Assembly (NCBI GenBank): GCA_903885795.1
Contig: CAISJV010000089.1
Span: 1 to 64,000 of the forward strand
Reading direction: 5' to 3'
Source: an uncultured delta proteobacterium
GTDB lineage: Bacteria; Desulfobacterota; Syntrophia; Syntrophales; UBA8958
Length of the DNA: 64,000 nt
The stretch's first letter is position 1, and each line of letters begins with the position of its first letter. Shown one piece after another: positions 26,867-36,272 of this stretch. A program made the position numbers and the translations under genes. The notes below the pieces were generated by a model that saw only the letters and a list, made by a program, of their open reading frames with translations, ran no database searches and had not been told where the DNA came from.

Positions 26867-27340
26867 TCAGAATCCTCCCCTTATCAAAAGGTTTTTGATG
26901 ATATTAATTTTCCCTTCATTTCCTGTTATGACCAATTCTCGGTTATGTTCATCAAGATATGTAAGGTTTATGAATAAAACCCCCTCCGGCAGAATGTCTC
27001 TCACTCTTTCCGCCCATTCGATGACTACGACGCCATCCCCGTAAAAATAGTCCTCATAACCCATGTCCTCAAGATCTTTCGATCCCTCCAGGCGGTAGAT
27101 GTCAAAATGGTAAAGAACAAACCGTCCGGGGTATTCATTTATCAGGGTGAAAGTCGGACTCGTGATCGGATACAGCGCGGGCACTTCCAAGCCGGCGGCA
27201 ATACCCTGGGTCAGGCGTGTCTTCCCCGTGCCAAGATCACCGATGAGGGCAATGATGTCGCCTTTCCCCGCCCTGGCCCCGATTATCGCTCCGATCCGAA
27301 AGGTATCTTCACTACTTAGGGAGTGAATTTTTATCTGCAT
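26867..27340 (-). CDS. tsaE: TsaE, ATPase for tRNA t6A modification
   Basis: A 157-residue P-loop protein. Walker A GDLGTGKT is followed by PITSPTFTLINEYPG, the classic TsaE/YjeE signature, and by YHFDIYRLEG and VVIEWAERV. It works with TsaB, TsaC and TsaD to make t6A37 on ANN-decoding tRNAs. The frame is open to 27382, overlapping acpS; the ATG at 27340 gives the usual length and leaves a 10 bp gap. Confidence 0.9.
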   Translation of the reverse strand: MQIKIHSLSSEDTFRIGAIIGARAGKGDIIALIGDLGTGKTRLTQGIAAGLEVPALYPITSPTFTLINEYPGRFVLYHFDIYRLEGSKDLEDMGYEDYFYGDGVVVIEWAERVRDILPEGVLFINLTYLDEHNRELVITGNEGKINIIKNLLIRGGF

Positions 27341-27350
27341 AAGTAACCGA

Positions 27351-27728
27351 TTATTTTTCGAGTACGACCATAGCCATGGCATGACGCCGTGTATGCGTCA
27401 AACTGAGATGGGCCCCTTTTACTAACTGTTTTTCCATAAATATGCGAGCCTTATCCGCAAAGATCAGGGAAGGAAATCCCTTGTCGCTCCGGGACACCCA
27501 GATATCCTTCAAGCCGACACCCATTCCCAAACCTATTCCGAGGGCCTTCAAACAGGCTTCCTTGGCGGCAAACCTGACAGCATAATGCATGGCCGGAAGG
27601 ACATGTTTTTTGCAATAGCTGATCTCCTCATCGGCAAATACCTTGTGGACAAACTGGTCGCCCCAACGCTCGATTATTCTGTCAATTCGATCAATCTCCA
27701 CCAGATCAACGCCCATACCAGAGATCAT
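27351..27728 (-). CDS. acpS: Holo-[acyl-carrier-protein] synthase
   Basis: A 125-residue AcpS-type phosphopantetheinyl transferase. GMGVDLVEIDRI at the N-terminus holds the metal Asp, and RFAAKEACLKALG holds the second metal Glu and the catalytic Lys. It transfers 4'-phosphopantetheine from CoA to ACP. The ATG overlaps the folP stop by 4 bp (ATGA), so the two are translationally coupled. Confidence 0.95.
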   Translation of the reverse strand: MISGMGVDLVEIDRIDRIIERWGDQFVHKVFADEEISYCKKHVLPAMHYAVRFAAKEACLKALGIGLGMGVGLKDIWVSRSDKGFPSLIFADKARIFMEKQLVKGAHLSLTHTRRHAMAMVVLEK

Positions 27729-28933
27729 CGGTTCCTCCCCTTGACGGCGTCTGCAACCATCACTACCTTTTTGATGGCTCCTGCATCATGAACACGGACA
27801 AGATGCGCCCCATTCATAATCGCCGCCGTCACTGCCGCCGCGGTTCCCTCGCTACGCTCTTCCGGCGCTCCACCAGTGAGCCGACCGATGAAAGCCTTGC
27901 GTGACGGGCCAATGAGAACGGGAACACCCAAGACCCGGCATTCATGCAAATCCCGCAGAATCCTAAAGTTATCTTCAGCGTCCTTGCCAAATCCCAGACC
28001 GGGATCAACCACAATCTGCCGCTCCTCGATGCCCTCCTTTTGGGCAACGACAATTCTTTCTTCAAGAAAACGGATGATATCCCCCCACAGGGATTCATAA
28101 GTCAGATCCCCGGACTGCATATCAGTGGGAGTCCCGCGCATATGCATAAGCACAACCGCAGCGCCTGCCTCGGCGATTACCGCCGGCATCTCCTCATCAA
28201 ACCTCATAGCACTGATGTCGTTGACGATTTCCGCACCCGCATCGAGCGCTGCCCGGGCAACAGCGGCTTTGGTCGTATCTACCGCAAGGGGCGTATCAAC
28301 CTGCCTGGCAACAGCTTCAATCACCGGCAAAATCCTTGCTATTTCTTCCTCATAAGACACCGGCAAGGCGCCGGGACGGGACGATTCCCCTCCAAAATCA
28401 AGGATGTCGGCGCCTTCATCGACAAGTCGCATGGCATGGGCAATTGCCTGATCCGTGGCCAGATAGCGACCGCCATCGGAAAATGAATCAGGGGTCACAT
28501 TGACAATTCCCATAATGAGGGTCCTCTCCCCCAGCGTTAGGTCCCGCCGGGCGGTCTTCAGGATATGGGATTGTTTATCGATGTTTTCAAGGAACCTCGC
28601 CACTGATAATGCCAGCAGGGATAATCCGAAAGGCTGACGGGTGATCTTTTCGGCAAATCGTCTCAGTTGTTTTTGTGTCCCCATGAGGATCACATCCGTT
28701 GCGGGAATACTACAGGCCACAGTCCCCCTGGCAACGGCAGCGTCTCCTCCTACGGCCAGCATTTCCTGCTTAATAACATTGGCAGCCCGGCACGACACCC
28801 CCTCCATCCGGATGTTAAGGTGACGCATCTTGGGCAGCATCGCCTCGATCCCGCTAGCGTCCACCCCGATTCTATCCAGGAGAGCAAGGGCCGCGGAAGG
28901 CGAATTGATCTGCAGGTCTCTTAAGAACCACAT
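27725..28933 (-). CDS. folP: Dihydropteroate synthase with N-terminal extension
   Basis: A 402-residue protein, about 120 residues longer than E. coli FolP. The TIM-barrel enzyme starts near residue 138 with the first DHPS signature IVNVTPDSFSDGG (about 143-155), followed by DFGGESSRPGA, NDISAM and the GPSRKAFIG loop. It joins p-aminobenzoate with the pterin pyrophosphate in folate synthesis. The N-terminal 120 residues form an unrecognised domain; long DHPS forms of this sort are known in some thermophiles and anaerobes. It ends within the acpS start and follows ftsH by 12 bp. Confidence 0.92.
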   Translation of the reverse strand: MWFLRDLQINSPSAALALLDRIGVDASGIEAMLPKMRHLNIRMEGVSCRAANVIKQEMLAVGGDAAVARGTVACSIPATDVILMGTQKQLRRFAEKITRQPFGLSLLALSVARFLENIDKQSHILKTARRDLTLGERTLIMGIVNVTPDSFSDGGRYLATDQAIAHAMRLVDEGADILDFGGESSRPGALPVSYEEEIARILPVIEAVARQVDTPLAVDTTKAAVARAALDAGAEIVNDISAMRFDEEMPAVIAEAGAAVVLMHMRGTPTDMQSGDLTYESLWGDIIRFLEERIVVAQKEGIEERQIVVDPGLGFGKDAEDNFRILRDLHECRVLGVPVLIGPSRKAFIGRLTGGAPEERSEGTAAAVTAAIMNGAHLVRVHDAGAIKKVVMVADAVKGRNR

Positions 28934-28945
28934 ACCTCATCCCGA

Positions 28946-30835
28946 TCAGGCCGTAGTGTCTTCCGGCTTGACCTCACTTGCTGTCAGGACAACAATCTCC
29001 TCTATTTCAGCGGGATCAGTTGTTATTTCCGGCTTAGCCTCAGTTGCTGTCGTGAGACCGATAATTACATCGATCTCGGCCGTATTAAGAACTTCCTTTT
29101 CCAGCAGTTCCTCGGCGAGACGATTGAGGATGTCAATATGTTCGTTCAACAGCTCCTTTGCCTTCTCATATCCATCTGACACAATACGGGAAACCTCGCT
29201 ATCAATCTTCTGGGCCGTCTCTTCGCTGTAATCTTTGTGGGTCGCAAATTCCCGGCCCAGAAAAATGGCCTCTTCCTTCTTGCCATAGCTCAAGGGGCCC
29301 ATCGCTTCACTCATTCCCCATTCACAGACCATCTTGCGGGCCAAAGCGGTGGCCCGCTCAATGTCATTACCCGCCCCAGTTGTGAACTCCTTCAAAACGA
29401 TTTCCTCCGCCGCACGGCCACCCAGGAGGATGACAATGTTATTAAGAAGGTAAGTCCTCGGATATGTGTGTTTTTCATCAATTGGCAACTGCTGGGTCAG
29501 GCCAAGGGCTCGTCCCCTGGGAATGATCGTCACCTTGTGAATGGGGTCCGTACCGGGCATAAGTCTTGCGACCAAGGTGTGACCGGCTTCGTGATAAGCT
29601 GTGTTGCGCTTCTCCTCGTCACTGATCACCATACTCTTACGTTCCGCTCCCATGAGGATCTTATCTTTAGCGAACTCAAAATCCGCCATGCCCACCTTAT
29701 CTTTATTCATGCGCGCCGCGTAAAGGGCAGCTTCGTTGATAATGTTCTCTATATCCGCCCCGGAAAAACCAGGCGTCCCCCGGGCAATCACCTGAAAATT
29801 CACATCCCCGTCGAGAGGAACCTTACGGGCATGGACGTCGAAAATCTTTTCCCTGCCCTTAACATCCGGCAGGGGCACCACAACCTGACGATCGAAGCGT
29901 CCCGGCCTGAGGAGGGCTGGGTCGAGGACATCGGGCCGGTTGGTAGCCGAGACCAGAATAACGCCTTCATTGGATTCAAAACCATCCATCTCCACGAGAA
30001 GCTGATTGAGAGTCTGTTCCCGCTCGTCATGGCCGCCGCCGAGGCCGGCGCCTCGTTGCCTCCCTACCGCATCGATCTCGTCAATAAAGATAATGCAGGG
30101 GGCATGTTTCTTGGCCTGGTTAAAGAGATCCCGGACCCGGGAGGCCCCGACGCCCACAAACATCTCCACGAAATCAGAACCGCTTATAGACAGAAAGGGA
30201 ACGTCCGCTTCACCGGCAATGGCGCGGGCCAGCAGAGTCTTCCCTGTTCCTGGAGCCCCGACCAGCAATAACCCCTTGGGAATTCGACCGCCAAGACGGG
30301 AAAACTTCTTGGGATCCCTCAAGAAATCAATCACTTCTTGTAGTTCCGCCTTGGCTTCGTCGATCCCCGCCACATCTTCAAAGGTAACCTTATTTGTTTT
30401 ATCGGTCATGAGGCGAGCTCGGCTCTTCCCGAAGGCCATGGCCTTGCCGCCGCCGCCCTGCATCTGGCGCATGAAAAATATCCAGACACCGATCAAAAGC
30501 AGCATCGGAAACCAGGAGATCAGAATGGTCATATACCATGGGGAATCTTCGGCAGGTTTCACGGAAATCCGCACATTTTTTGCTTTGAGAGCTCCGATCA
30601 GATCGGTGTCTTTCGGCATGAAAGTCTTGAAGCTTTTGTTGTCCGCAAGCTTGCCGGTGATGTTCTCGCCCTGAATGGTAACTTCTTTTACCTGCCCCTT
30701 ATCAACATAAGCGATAAAATCGCTATAAATGACGCTTTCCTGTTGTCCTTTCGGCTGAGTAAAAAGATGGTACAGCATGACAAATACCAGGCTGATCACC
30801 AGCCAGAGGGCAATATTTTTTTGTAGTGGATTCAA
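28946..30835 (-). CDS. ftsH: FtsH, membrane ATP-dependent zinc metalloprotease
   Basis: A 629-residue protease. Two membrane helices (residues 7-23 and about 105-123) flank a periplasmic segment. The AAA module has Walker A GAPGTGKT near residue 195, Walker B and the SRH GRFDRQV. The protease motif HEAGH (near residue 415) binds zinc. The last 40 residues are unusual: they contain two copies of a TA(T/S)E(A/V)KPE(I/D)TT-like unit. It degrades membrane and cytoplasmic proteins. It lies between tilS and folP, a widely conserved order. Confidence 0.97.
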   Translation of the reverse strand: MNPLQKNIALWLVISLVFVMLYHLFTQPKGQQESVIYSDFIAYVDKGQVKEVTIQGENITGKLADNKSFKTFMPKDTDLIGALKAKNVRISVKPAEDSPWYMTILISWFPMLLLIGVWIFFMRQMQGGGGKAMAFGKSRARLMTDKTNKVTFEDVAGIDEAKAELQEVIDFLRDPKKFSRLGGRIPKGLLLVGAPGTGKTLLARAIAGEADVPFLSISGSDFVEMFVGVGASRVRDLFNQAKKHAPCIIFIDEIDAVGRQRGAGLGGGHDEREQTLNQLLVEMDGFESNEGVILVSATNRPDVLDPALLRPGRFDRQVVVPLPDVKGREKIFDVHARKVPLDGDVNFQVIARGTPGFSGADIENIINEAALYAARMNKDKVGMADFEFAKDKILMGAERKSMVISDEEKRNTAYHEAGHTLVARLMPGTDPIHKVTIIPRGRALGLTQQLPIDEKHTYPRTYLLNNIVILLGGRAAEEIVLKEFTTGAGNDIERATALARKMVCEWGMSEAMGPLSYGKKEEAIFLGREFATHKDYSEETAQKIDSEVSRIVSDGYEKAKELLNEHIDILNRLAEELLEKEVLNTAEIDVIIGLTTATEAKPEITTDPAEIEEIVVLTASEVKPEDTTA

Positions 30836-30883
30836 TAGGATCTCTCCTCAGTGTAAAATTCGCCTCAACGGCGATGCCTCCCC

Positions 30884-32356
30884 TTACAATAACCTTTCCC
30901 GTATTTCAATGGATTTCTCTGATACTTGCTCATATATGACCTTCAAGACCTGTCTGGTCCCGGCCGTGATCCGGACCGATTCATTCATACATGATCCGGC
31001 AATCCATAGGATGCCGTCGGTGCCAGCCAACAGGGGGATACGATGTCTATCGTCGCGGGAGACCTTTTTGTCGATAAAGATAGCCTTTAACTTTTTTGTC
31101 CCCGCCATGCCGAGGGGACGCATCCGGTCACCGGGCTGGATGCTTCTGATTTTTAGAGGAAAGACCAAGCGCTCATAATCCAGATAAGCCTGACCAGCTT
31201 TCTGTCTTCCCACCGCACACTCTCGTGTAGTTACTTCTTTTTCCATCATTAATTCGACTACTTCCTGATGATTAGCGTCGATCACACTGAATTCAAGAAT
31301 CATCTTCGCTTCGGGAATATGAATTCTCCCTGGGACGGCGACAGGGTAACAATAATTAACGTTATTCCCGCTCCTTTCCCGGCTGGACAGGATCAGACGC
31401 CAGTAGTCCCTTCTTGCCTCGACAGCGAAGGGAAGATTGAGTCGACCGGAAGGCTTTCCAAAAAACGCCAGATCGAGAACCGCCTGAATGTGGGAGGAAA
31501 AAACTCCCTTCTCGTCCGGAGAAAATCGTTCCAGGAGAACCTTGATGATGCGGCGCGCCAAGGCCTCATGCAACGCCCGGAGCCTTGAGATATCCAGACA
31601 AAGGTTATCCGTTGATTCAGAAATATTCCAATCCGACAGTACCAGACGCACCTGGTCTTCCATGAAATCATCTTCCCTGCCGATGATTTCCGCCGTCCTG
31701 GCCAGGGTCCTCTCAATACCGGTTTTGTATTGATTCTCCAGCAGGGGCAGCAGTTCATGGCGGATCCGGTTCCGCAAATACTTCGGGTCTAGATTGGAAT
31801 GGTCAACGGCGAAGGACAGGCCCTCTCCCGCCAGGAATTCCCTGATCTCAAAGCTGCTTGTGTAAAGGAGGGGACGGATGTAGCGTCTATCCCGTACCGG
31901 AGTCATCCCTTTGAGCCCTTCCGGACCGCTGCCACGGAGCAGATTCATAAGTACGGTCTCCGCCTGATCGTCGAGATGATGTCCCAGGGCGATGCGGGCA
32001 GCATTGACGTGGGCCGACGCCTGATCAAGAAATGAATAGCGGACCTCTCTGGCCATATCTTCAACGGATTTACCATTTGACCGGCTCAGGTCAAGAATAT
32101 CGGCCCGGGCAGATTCCATTTGAAGCCCCATAGACAAGCAAAGCTCCCGGACAAACTGCTCTTCGTCATCCGCTTCCGACCGAAGGTTGTGATTGAGGTG
32201 CGCCACAATAAGGCTGACGCCAAGTTCCGGCGACAGTTTATGGAGAATCGCCAACAGGGCGACAGAATCCGGCCCGCCGGAGACTGCGACCAGCACCCGG
32301 TCGCCGGGCCGGATCATTTCATACTTTTCAATCACCTTCCTTACTTTAACAATCAT
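30884..32356 (-). CDS. tilS: tRNA(Ile)-lysidine synthase
   Basis: A 490-residue N-type ATP pyrophosphatase. The PP-loop SGGPDS is at residues 26-31, followed by HLNHNLRSEADDEE, LGHHLDDQAETVLMNLLRG and a YIRPLLY segment; the C-terminal domain contains RSIQPGDRMRPLGM. It makes lysidine at C34 of tRNA-Ile2 (CAU), letting it read AUA. The frame opens at a TTG at 32368 overlapping the preceding stop, but TGAGGT lies 6-7 nt before ATG 32356, so that start is preferred. Confidence 0.92.
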   Translation of the reverse strand: MIVKVRKVIEKYEMIRPGDRVLVAVSGGPDSVALLAILHKLSPELGVSLIVAHLNHNLRSEADDEEQFVRELCLSMGLQMESARADILDLSRSNGKSVEDMAREVRYSFLDQASAHVNAARIALGHHLDDQAETVLMNLLRGSGPEGLKGMTPVRDRRYIRPLLYTSSFEIREFLAGEGLSFAVDHSNLDPKYLRNRIRHELLPLLENQYKTGIERTLARTAEIIGREDDFMEDQVRLVLSDWNISESTDNLCLDISRLRALHEALARRIIKVLLERFSPDEKGVFSSHIQAVLDLAFFGKPSGRLNLPFAVEARRDYWRLILSSRERSGNNVNYCYPVAVPGRIHIPEAKMILEFSVIDANHQEVVELMMEKEVTTRECAVGRQKAGQAYLDYERLVFPLKIRSIQPGDRMRPLGMAGTKKLKAIFIDKKVSRDDRHRIPLLAGTDGILWIAGSCMNESVRITAGTRQVLKVIYEQVSEKSIEIRERLL

Positions 32357-32364
32357 GGATGACC

Positions 32365-33009
32365 TCAACTGAAAAGCTCCCTAATCTCCAACAGGCTCTC
32401 ACATATACAATCTGGATGTAATTTCATAAGCTTATCCCGTGGCGTCAGGCCGTTCAGGCAGGCGCAACTCCACACCCCGGCATTTTTGGCAAGGAGGATA
32501 TCGTTGGGACCATCCCCGACAATCACCGTCTCTTCACGAGAAATACGAAAGCGCTGCAAGTAAGGCTCGACAAGCCGTCGGTCCGGCTTCTTGTAGGGCA
32601 TGACATCACCTCCGACAATATCTTCAAAGAACGGGGCGATGCCGAGCCCCTGAACGATTTTGACTGTAAATTCCTGGCGTTTGTTGCTGATGATGATTTT
32701 CCGCTTGGCCAAGAAATAATCGAGACATTCCCTGACGCCGGGACAGAGAACTGTCTGATCCAACAGGTGATCTTCGTAGTGCCCAAGGAAGATCTTCATG
32801 GCCCTGGAAAATGATTCCTGATTTTCCCCTCCGAGAGCCCGCTTGATTAGTTCCTCCACCCCATCACCGACGAAGCTGATGACACGTTTCTGGTCCAGAG
32901 TTGCAAGCCCGAGGGCTTCCAGTGTATAATTGACCGCCGTGACGAGATCCTGACCTGTGTCGGCAAGGGTACCGTCGAGGTCAAAAATTAATAACTCAAC
33001 TTTAATCAT
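32365..33009 (-). CDS. HAD phosphatase, phosphoglycolate phosphatase-like
   Basis: A 214-residue HAD hydrolase. Motif I is FDLDGTLADTG near the N-terminus, motif II is ISNKRQ, the Lys follows in YKKPDR, and motif IV is VGDGPNDILLAKNAG. A cap of four-helix type lies between. It resembles Gph, which removes 2-phosphoglycolate, but similar enzymes act on other sugar phosphates. It lies 8 bp upstream of tilS on the same strand and diverges from the Tim44-like gene. Confidence 0.82.
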   Translation of the reverse strand: MIKVELLIFDLDGTLADTGQDLVTAVNYTLEALGLATLDQKRVISFVGDGVEELIKRALGGENQESFSRAMKIFLGHYEDHLLDQTVLCPGVRECLDYFLAKRKIIISNKRQEFTVKIVQGLGIAPFFEDIVGGDVMPYKKPDRRLVEPYLQRFRISREETVIVGDGPNDILLAKNAGVWSCACLNGLTPRDKLMKLHPDCICESLLEIRELFS

Positions 33010-33037
33010 GACTTATCAAACCAGCATAAAATTGTTC

Positions 33038-33066
33038 TTGACTGTATATAAAAGTCAGGCTTGAAT
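33038..33066 (+). promoter_or_regulatory. Possible promoter for the Tim44-like gene
   Basis: TTGACT (33038-33043) and TTGAAT (33061-33066) are 17 bp apart, in the AT-rich divergent region. The -10 is only a partial match. Confidence 0.4.
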
Positions 33067-33119
33067 GACAAGCAAATCAACGCAACTAAAATATAAATTA
33101 ATTAAAAAGGAGAATAAAT

Positions 33120-34094
33120 ATGAAAAGAAGCAAATGGATGAAATGTGGCGCCGTTTTCGTTATCGCCATGTTCGTGGCGGTATTTGTCCTGGAACTCGAC
33201 GCCTATGCCCGCGTTGGCGGCGGCGGTTCCATGGGAAGCCGGGGGTCGCGATCTTCGTTCAGCCCTTCAAAGCCATCGTCAAGCCAACCGGCCAGTCCTT
33301 CCAGTAACCTGACAAGTCCCGCGCCGACGGCGCCACAGGCTCAGGGGGGAGGTTTTTTAAGATCCCTCGGCGCCGGTATGGCAGGCGGGCTTCTGGGCGG
33401 GATGCTCTTCAGCAGTTTGGGTTTCGGTGGTCACGGCGGCGGCATGGGCGGTGGTGGTGGAATCGGTCTTTTCGATATTATTCTGCTCGGCGCACTGCTG
33501 TACGGCATCTACTGGTTTATCAAGCGACGCAAGCAGACGGCAGCCACCACGACGTCATCTCCCGCCTACTATCAGGGATCCGGTCCCGAACCTGTGTCCC
33601 CCGGTTACGCCCAACCGGCTTATGCAGCTCCTCAGAATGCCGTTGAAGATGATCGCCGCCGGGGCATCGGATATATCAAGCAGATGGATCCCAACTTCAC
33701 CGAAGACAAGTTCAACGACTTATGCATGGACGTCTTCTTCAAGATCCAGGGGGCTTGGGCAAATCGCGATATGTCGCCCATCCGTAGCCTGCTAACGGAC
33801 GATTTGTACCGCATCATGCAGGATGATGCAGAAAAGATGAAGCGGGAGGGAAAGTTCAACAAACTGGAAAATATCGCCGTCCGCACCGTGGAGATCTCCG
33901 AGGCATGGCAGGAGCAGGGAAAGGATTTTATTACCGTTCGTTTCCTGGCAAATCTCCTCGATTACACCGTCTCCGAAAGCGGCAATTTGCTCTCGGGAAG
34001 CAAAACCGACCCGGTCAAATTTGAGGAATACTGGACGGTTGTCCGCCCCGTAGGAAACAATCCCTGGCAGTTATCGGGGATCGATCAGGCGTAA
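33120..34094 (+). CDS. Membrane protein with Tim44-like domain
   Basis: A 324-residue protein. A signal-like helix (residues 10-28) is followed by a Gly/Ser/Pro-rich segment (35-70), a glycine-rich membrane stretch (about 75-105), a second helix (LFDIILLGALLYGIYWFI) and a C-terminal Tim44-like domain from about 195. The C-terminal fold contains FNDLCMDVFFKIQGAWANRDMSPIRSLLTDDLY and a later EYWTVVRP. In mitochondria Tim44 tethers the import motor; bacterial relatives of this layout are unassigned. A clear Shine-Dalgarno (AAAGGAG) precedes the ATG. The function is not known. Confidence 0.8.
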   Translation: MKRSKWMKCGAVFVIAMFVAVFVLELDAYARVGGGGSMGSRGSRSSFSPSKPSSSQPASPSSNLTSPAPTAPQAQGGGFLRSLGAGMAGGLLGGMLFSSLGFGGHGGGMGGGGGIGLFDIILLGALLYGIYWFIKRRKQTAATTTSSPAYYQGSGPEPVSPGYAQPAYAAPQNAVEDDRRRGIGYIKQMDPNFTEDKFNDLCMDVFFKIQGAWANRDMSPIRSLLTDDLYRIMQDDAEKMKREGKFNKLENIAVRTVEISEAWQEQGKDFITVRFLANLLDYTVSESGNLLSGSKTDPVKFEEYWTVVRPVGNNPWQLSGIDQA

Positions 34095-34112
34095 TAGGAG
34101 GAGAAGGCAACA

Positions 34113-34156
34113 GGCAATTTCCCCCTTCTCCTTCAAGGGGTCGGGGTGGGGATGGG
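34113..34156. repeat. Short GC-rich repeat in the leader of the PanG-like gene
   Basis: TTTCCCCCTTCTCCTTCAAGG followed by GGTCGGGGTGGGGATGGG on the plus strand. The reverse strand would read as proline-rich (PSPPRPLEGEGG), a pattern typical of this dispersed family. The purine-rich right end lies 4-10 nt before the TTG start at 34160 and could serve as its Shine-Dalgarno. Confidence 0.5.
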
Positions 34157-34159
34157 TTC

Positions 34160-35050
34160 TTGAACAAGAAAAAAAAAGACAGCATTGGCATCATCGGCCT
34201 GGGCAAGGTGGGTACGGCGATGGGATACCTCCTCAAAAAGGCCGGCTATCCCATTGTCGCCATCGCCGACAGGTTTCCCGAAGCCCTCGTGCAGGCCCAT
34301 CCCTTCACGGGAGGGCAGATGTGCAAAACTGCCGCAGAGGCCGCAGGCGACGCAGACGCCATTTTGATCGCCACAAGCGACGATCTCATTGCCGTCGCCT
34401 GTCGGGAGATTGCCGCCGCGGGGGCCATCCGGCCCGGTCAGAAGGTCGTCCATTTCAGCGGCGCCGGCTCCCTCGAACTTTTAGGCGCCGCCAAGGAGGC
34501 AGGGGCCTTTATCGCCAGCATCCATCCCATTCAGTCTTTCGCCGATGTGGAAGGAGCCATCCAAAACATCCCCGGAAGCACCTTCGGGATCACTTCCGAC
34601 CCAGAGATCCGCGAATGGGCGGTGGATTTTGTCCTCGCCCTGGAAGGGGTCCCCTTTTTCGTCCCCGACACGGACAAACCCTTATACCACGCTGCCGCCT
34701 GCATTGCTTCAAATTACCTGACCACGCTCCTCTATATGGTCGAGGAGATCTATCTCAGCCTCGGACTGAACCGCGAGGAGGCCATTCGCGCCTTCTGGCC
34801 CCTGGTCCGGGGGACGTTGAAAAACATCGAATCCCGGGGGTCAGTCCAGGCCCTGACGGGACCAATTGCCCGGGGAGATATCGGGACGGTAGCAAAGCAT
34901 ATCCTTGCTTTTCAGGAAAAACTGCCTGAATTTCTCCACGCCTACCAGGCCCTCGGCCTGGTCACGACGGAGCTGGGACTTAAAAAACAGAGTTTAACGG
35001 ACGAAAAGGCAAGCATGATCAAAAAACATCTTAAAGGAGGAAAATCATGA
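34160..35050 (+). CDS. DUF2520/Rossmann oxidoreductase, probable ketopantoate reductase (PanG-like)
   Basis: A 296-residue protein with an N-terminal NAD(P)-binding Rossmann fold ([10 protein letters not shown], residues 13-22; IATSDDLI) and a helical C-terminal DUF2520 domain (from about 155; [16 protein letters not shown]). PanG, a non-PanE ketopantoate reductase described in Francisella, is of this kind as far as I recall. The next gene, panB, overlaps it by 4 bp and makes ketopantoate, the substrate such an enzyme would reduce. The pathway role is therefore an inference from family plus context. TTG is the only usable start; no ATG or GTG lies in frame upstream. Confidence 0.72.
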   Translation: MNKKKKDSIGIIGLGKVGTAMGYLLKKAGYPIVAIADRFPEALVQAHPFTGGQMCKTAAEAAGDADAILIATSDDLIAVACREIAAAGAIRPGQKVVHFSGAGSLELLGAAKEAGAFIASIHPIQSFADVEGAIQNIPGSTFGITSDPEIREWAVDFVLALEGVPFFVPDTDKPLYHAAACIASNYLTTLLYMVEEIYLSLGLNREEAIRAFWPLVRGTLKNIESRGSVQALTGPIARGDIGTVAKHILAFQEKLPEFLHAYQALGLVTTELGLKKQSLTDEKASMIKKHLKGGKS

Positions 35051-35865
35051 GCACACAGGTACAAATCACCAGGGTGACTACCGCCAAGATCCGGGACATG
35101 AAGAAAAAAGGGGAGAAGATCACCATGCTAACCGCCTATGACTACCCGACGGCAGTAGCAATGGATTCCGTGGGCGTGGACATTTTCCTTGTCGGGGACT
35201 CGCTCGGCATGGTCGTCCTCGGCTATGACAGCACCCTCCCCGTCACGATGGAAGACATGCTCCACCATACCAAGGCCGTCGCCCGGGGAACCCAGCAGGC
35301 CATGGTCATTGGCGACATGCCTTTCATGTCCTACCAGGTATCCGCCGAGGAAGGGGTCCGCAACGCCGGACGATTTCTTCAGGAAGCGGGGGCCCAGGCC
35401 GTAAAACTAGAAGGGGGACGGGAAGTTGCCGAAGTAACACGCCGCATCGCCGCCGCCGGGATCCCCGTCATGGCCCATATCGGCCTGACTCCCCAGTCGG
35501 TCCACCAGTTAGGGGGTTACAAGGTCCAGGGCAAAGGGGATAAAGCCGGTCAACGCCTTATCGAAGACGCCAAAATTCTTGAAGAGGCAGGAGCCTTCGC
35601 CATCGTCCTCGAATGCGTCCCCAAAGGCCTGGCCAGGGAGATCACCGCCTCCCTCCAGATTCCCACCATCGGCATCGGCGCCGGCGTCGACTGCGACGGT
35701 CAGGTCTTGGTCGTCCACGACATGCTGGGCCTCTATGAAAGGTTCACCCCGAAATTTGTCAAGAAATACGCGAAGATCAACGATCACATCCGGGAGGCGG
35801 TAAAGACCTATTGCGATGAAGTACGCAGCGGCGCCTTCCCTGACGACGCCCACTCGTTCCTGTAA
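35047..35865 (+). CDS. panB: 3-methyl-2-oxobutanoate hydroxymethyltransferase
   Basis: A 272-residue TIM-barrel enzyme that transfers a hydroxymethyl group from methylene-THF to ketoisovalerate, giving ketopantoate. Characteristic blocks are [37 protein letters not shown] and GIGAG. Length and motifs are normal. Its ATG overlaps the stop of the PanG-like gene (ATGA), and a GGAGG Shine-Dalgarno lies within that gene's end. panC and panD are not in the window. Confidence 0.95.
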   Translation: MSTQVQITRVTTAKIRDMKKKGEKITMLTAYDYPTAVAMDSVGVDIFLVGDSLGMVVLGYDSTLPVTMEDMLHHTKAVARGTQQAMVIGDMPFMSYQVSAEEGVRNAGRFLQEAGAQAVKLEGGREVAEVTRRIAAAGIPVMAHIGLTPQSVHQLGGYKVQGKGDKAGQRLIEDAKILEEAGAFAIVLECVPKGLAREITASLQIPTIGIGAGVDCDGQVLVVHDMLGLYERFTPKFVKKYAKINDHIREAVKTYCDEVRSGAFPDDAHSFL

Positions 35866-36272
35866 TATTAAGGAAGCAAAATCGCCGGCAATGTCACTTA
35901 TTGCTGAATAATATCATGATTGTAGATTGTATCGTCGCGACGATATTTTCTAACCTCCCCAACGTCCCGGCGTTTGTGGGTTGCTTATATGATTGGGATG
36001 GAAGATGCCGTCTTTCAACCCATAATTATTGTTGGTATTCCCTGAGCAATTTTGGTATGGGCGACCGAGATATGGATATTTGGAGCTGCAAGGGTTGACG
36101 GTTGCTGTAGATTGGTACATGAATGAACCATTGTGTCTCAGCCGGTCAACCAAGCGGTAAACAGAGAAAACAAACCCCCTCCTTTGGCATCGGGAGCAAC
36201 CAGTATCCTCAACTCAAAACATTGCGAACGCCAATGATTTTGTGTTGAAGGTATTTAAAACGGAATTCGCCA
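35866..36272. other. 407-bp region without a recognised gene
   Basis: Short frames exist on both strands (for example a 67-codon frame on the minus strand at 35950-36153 and a plus-strand frame at 35901-36098), but none has a Shine-Dalgarno or recognised motif. One plus-strand frame reads like a decayed membrane segment (GMEDAVFQPIIIVGIP, then a stop, then AILVWATEIWIFG), which suggests a pseudogene remnant rather than a live gene. No tRNA or clear hairpin was seen. Confidence 0.35.

Noticed and set aside
26228-26977. 249-codon frame opposite lysC
   Set aside because: lysC is certain on the other strand; this frame spans the lysC/tsaE junction with no motif or start signal.
29237-30271. 344-codon frame on the plus strand opposite ftsH
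   Set aside because: It is the shadow of a well-supported gene. It has no Shine-Dalgarno and no recognisable motif; codon bias of ftsH explains the absence of stops.
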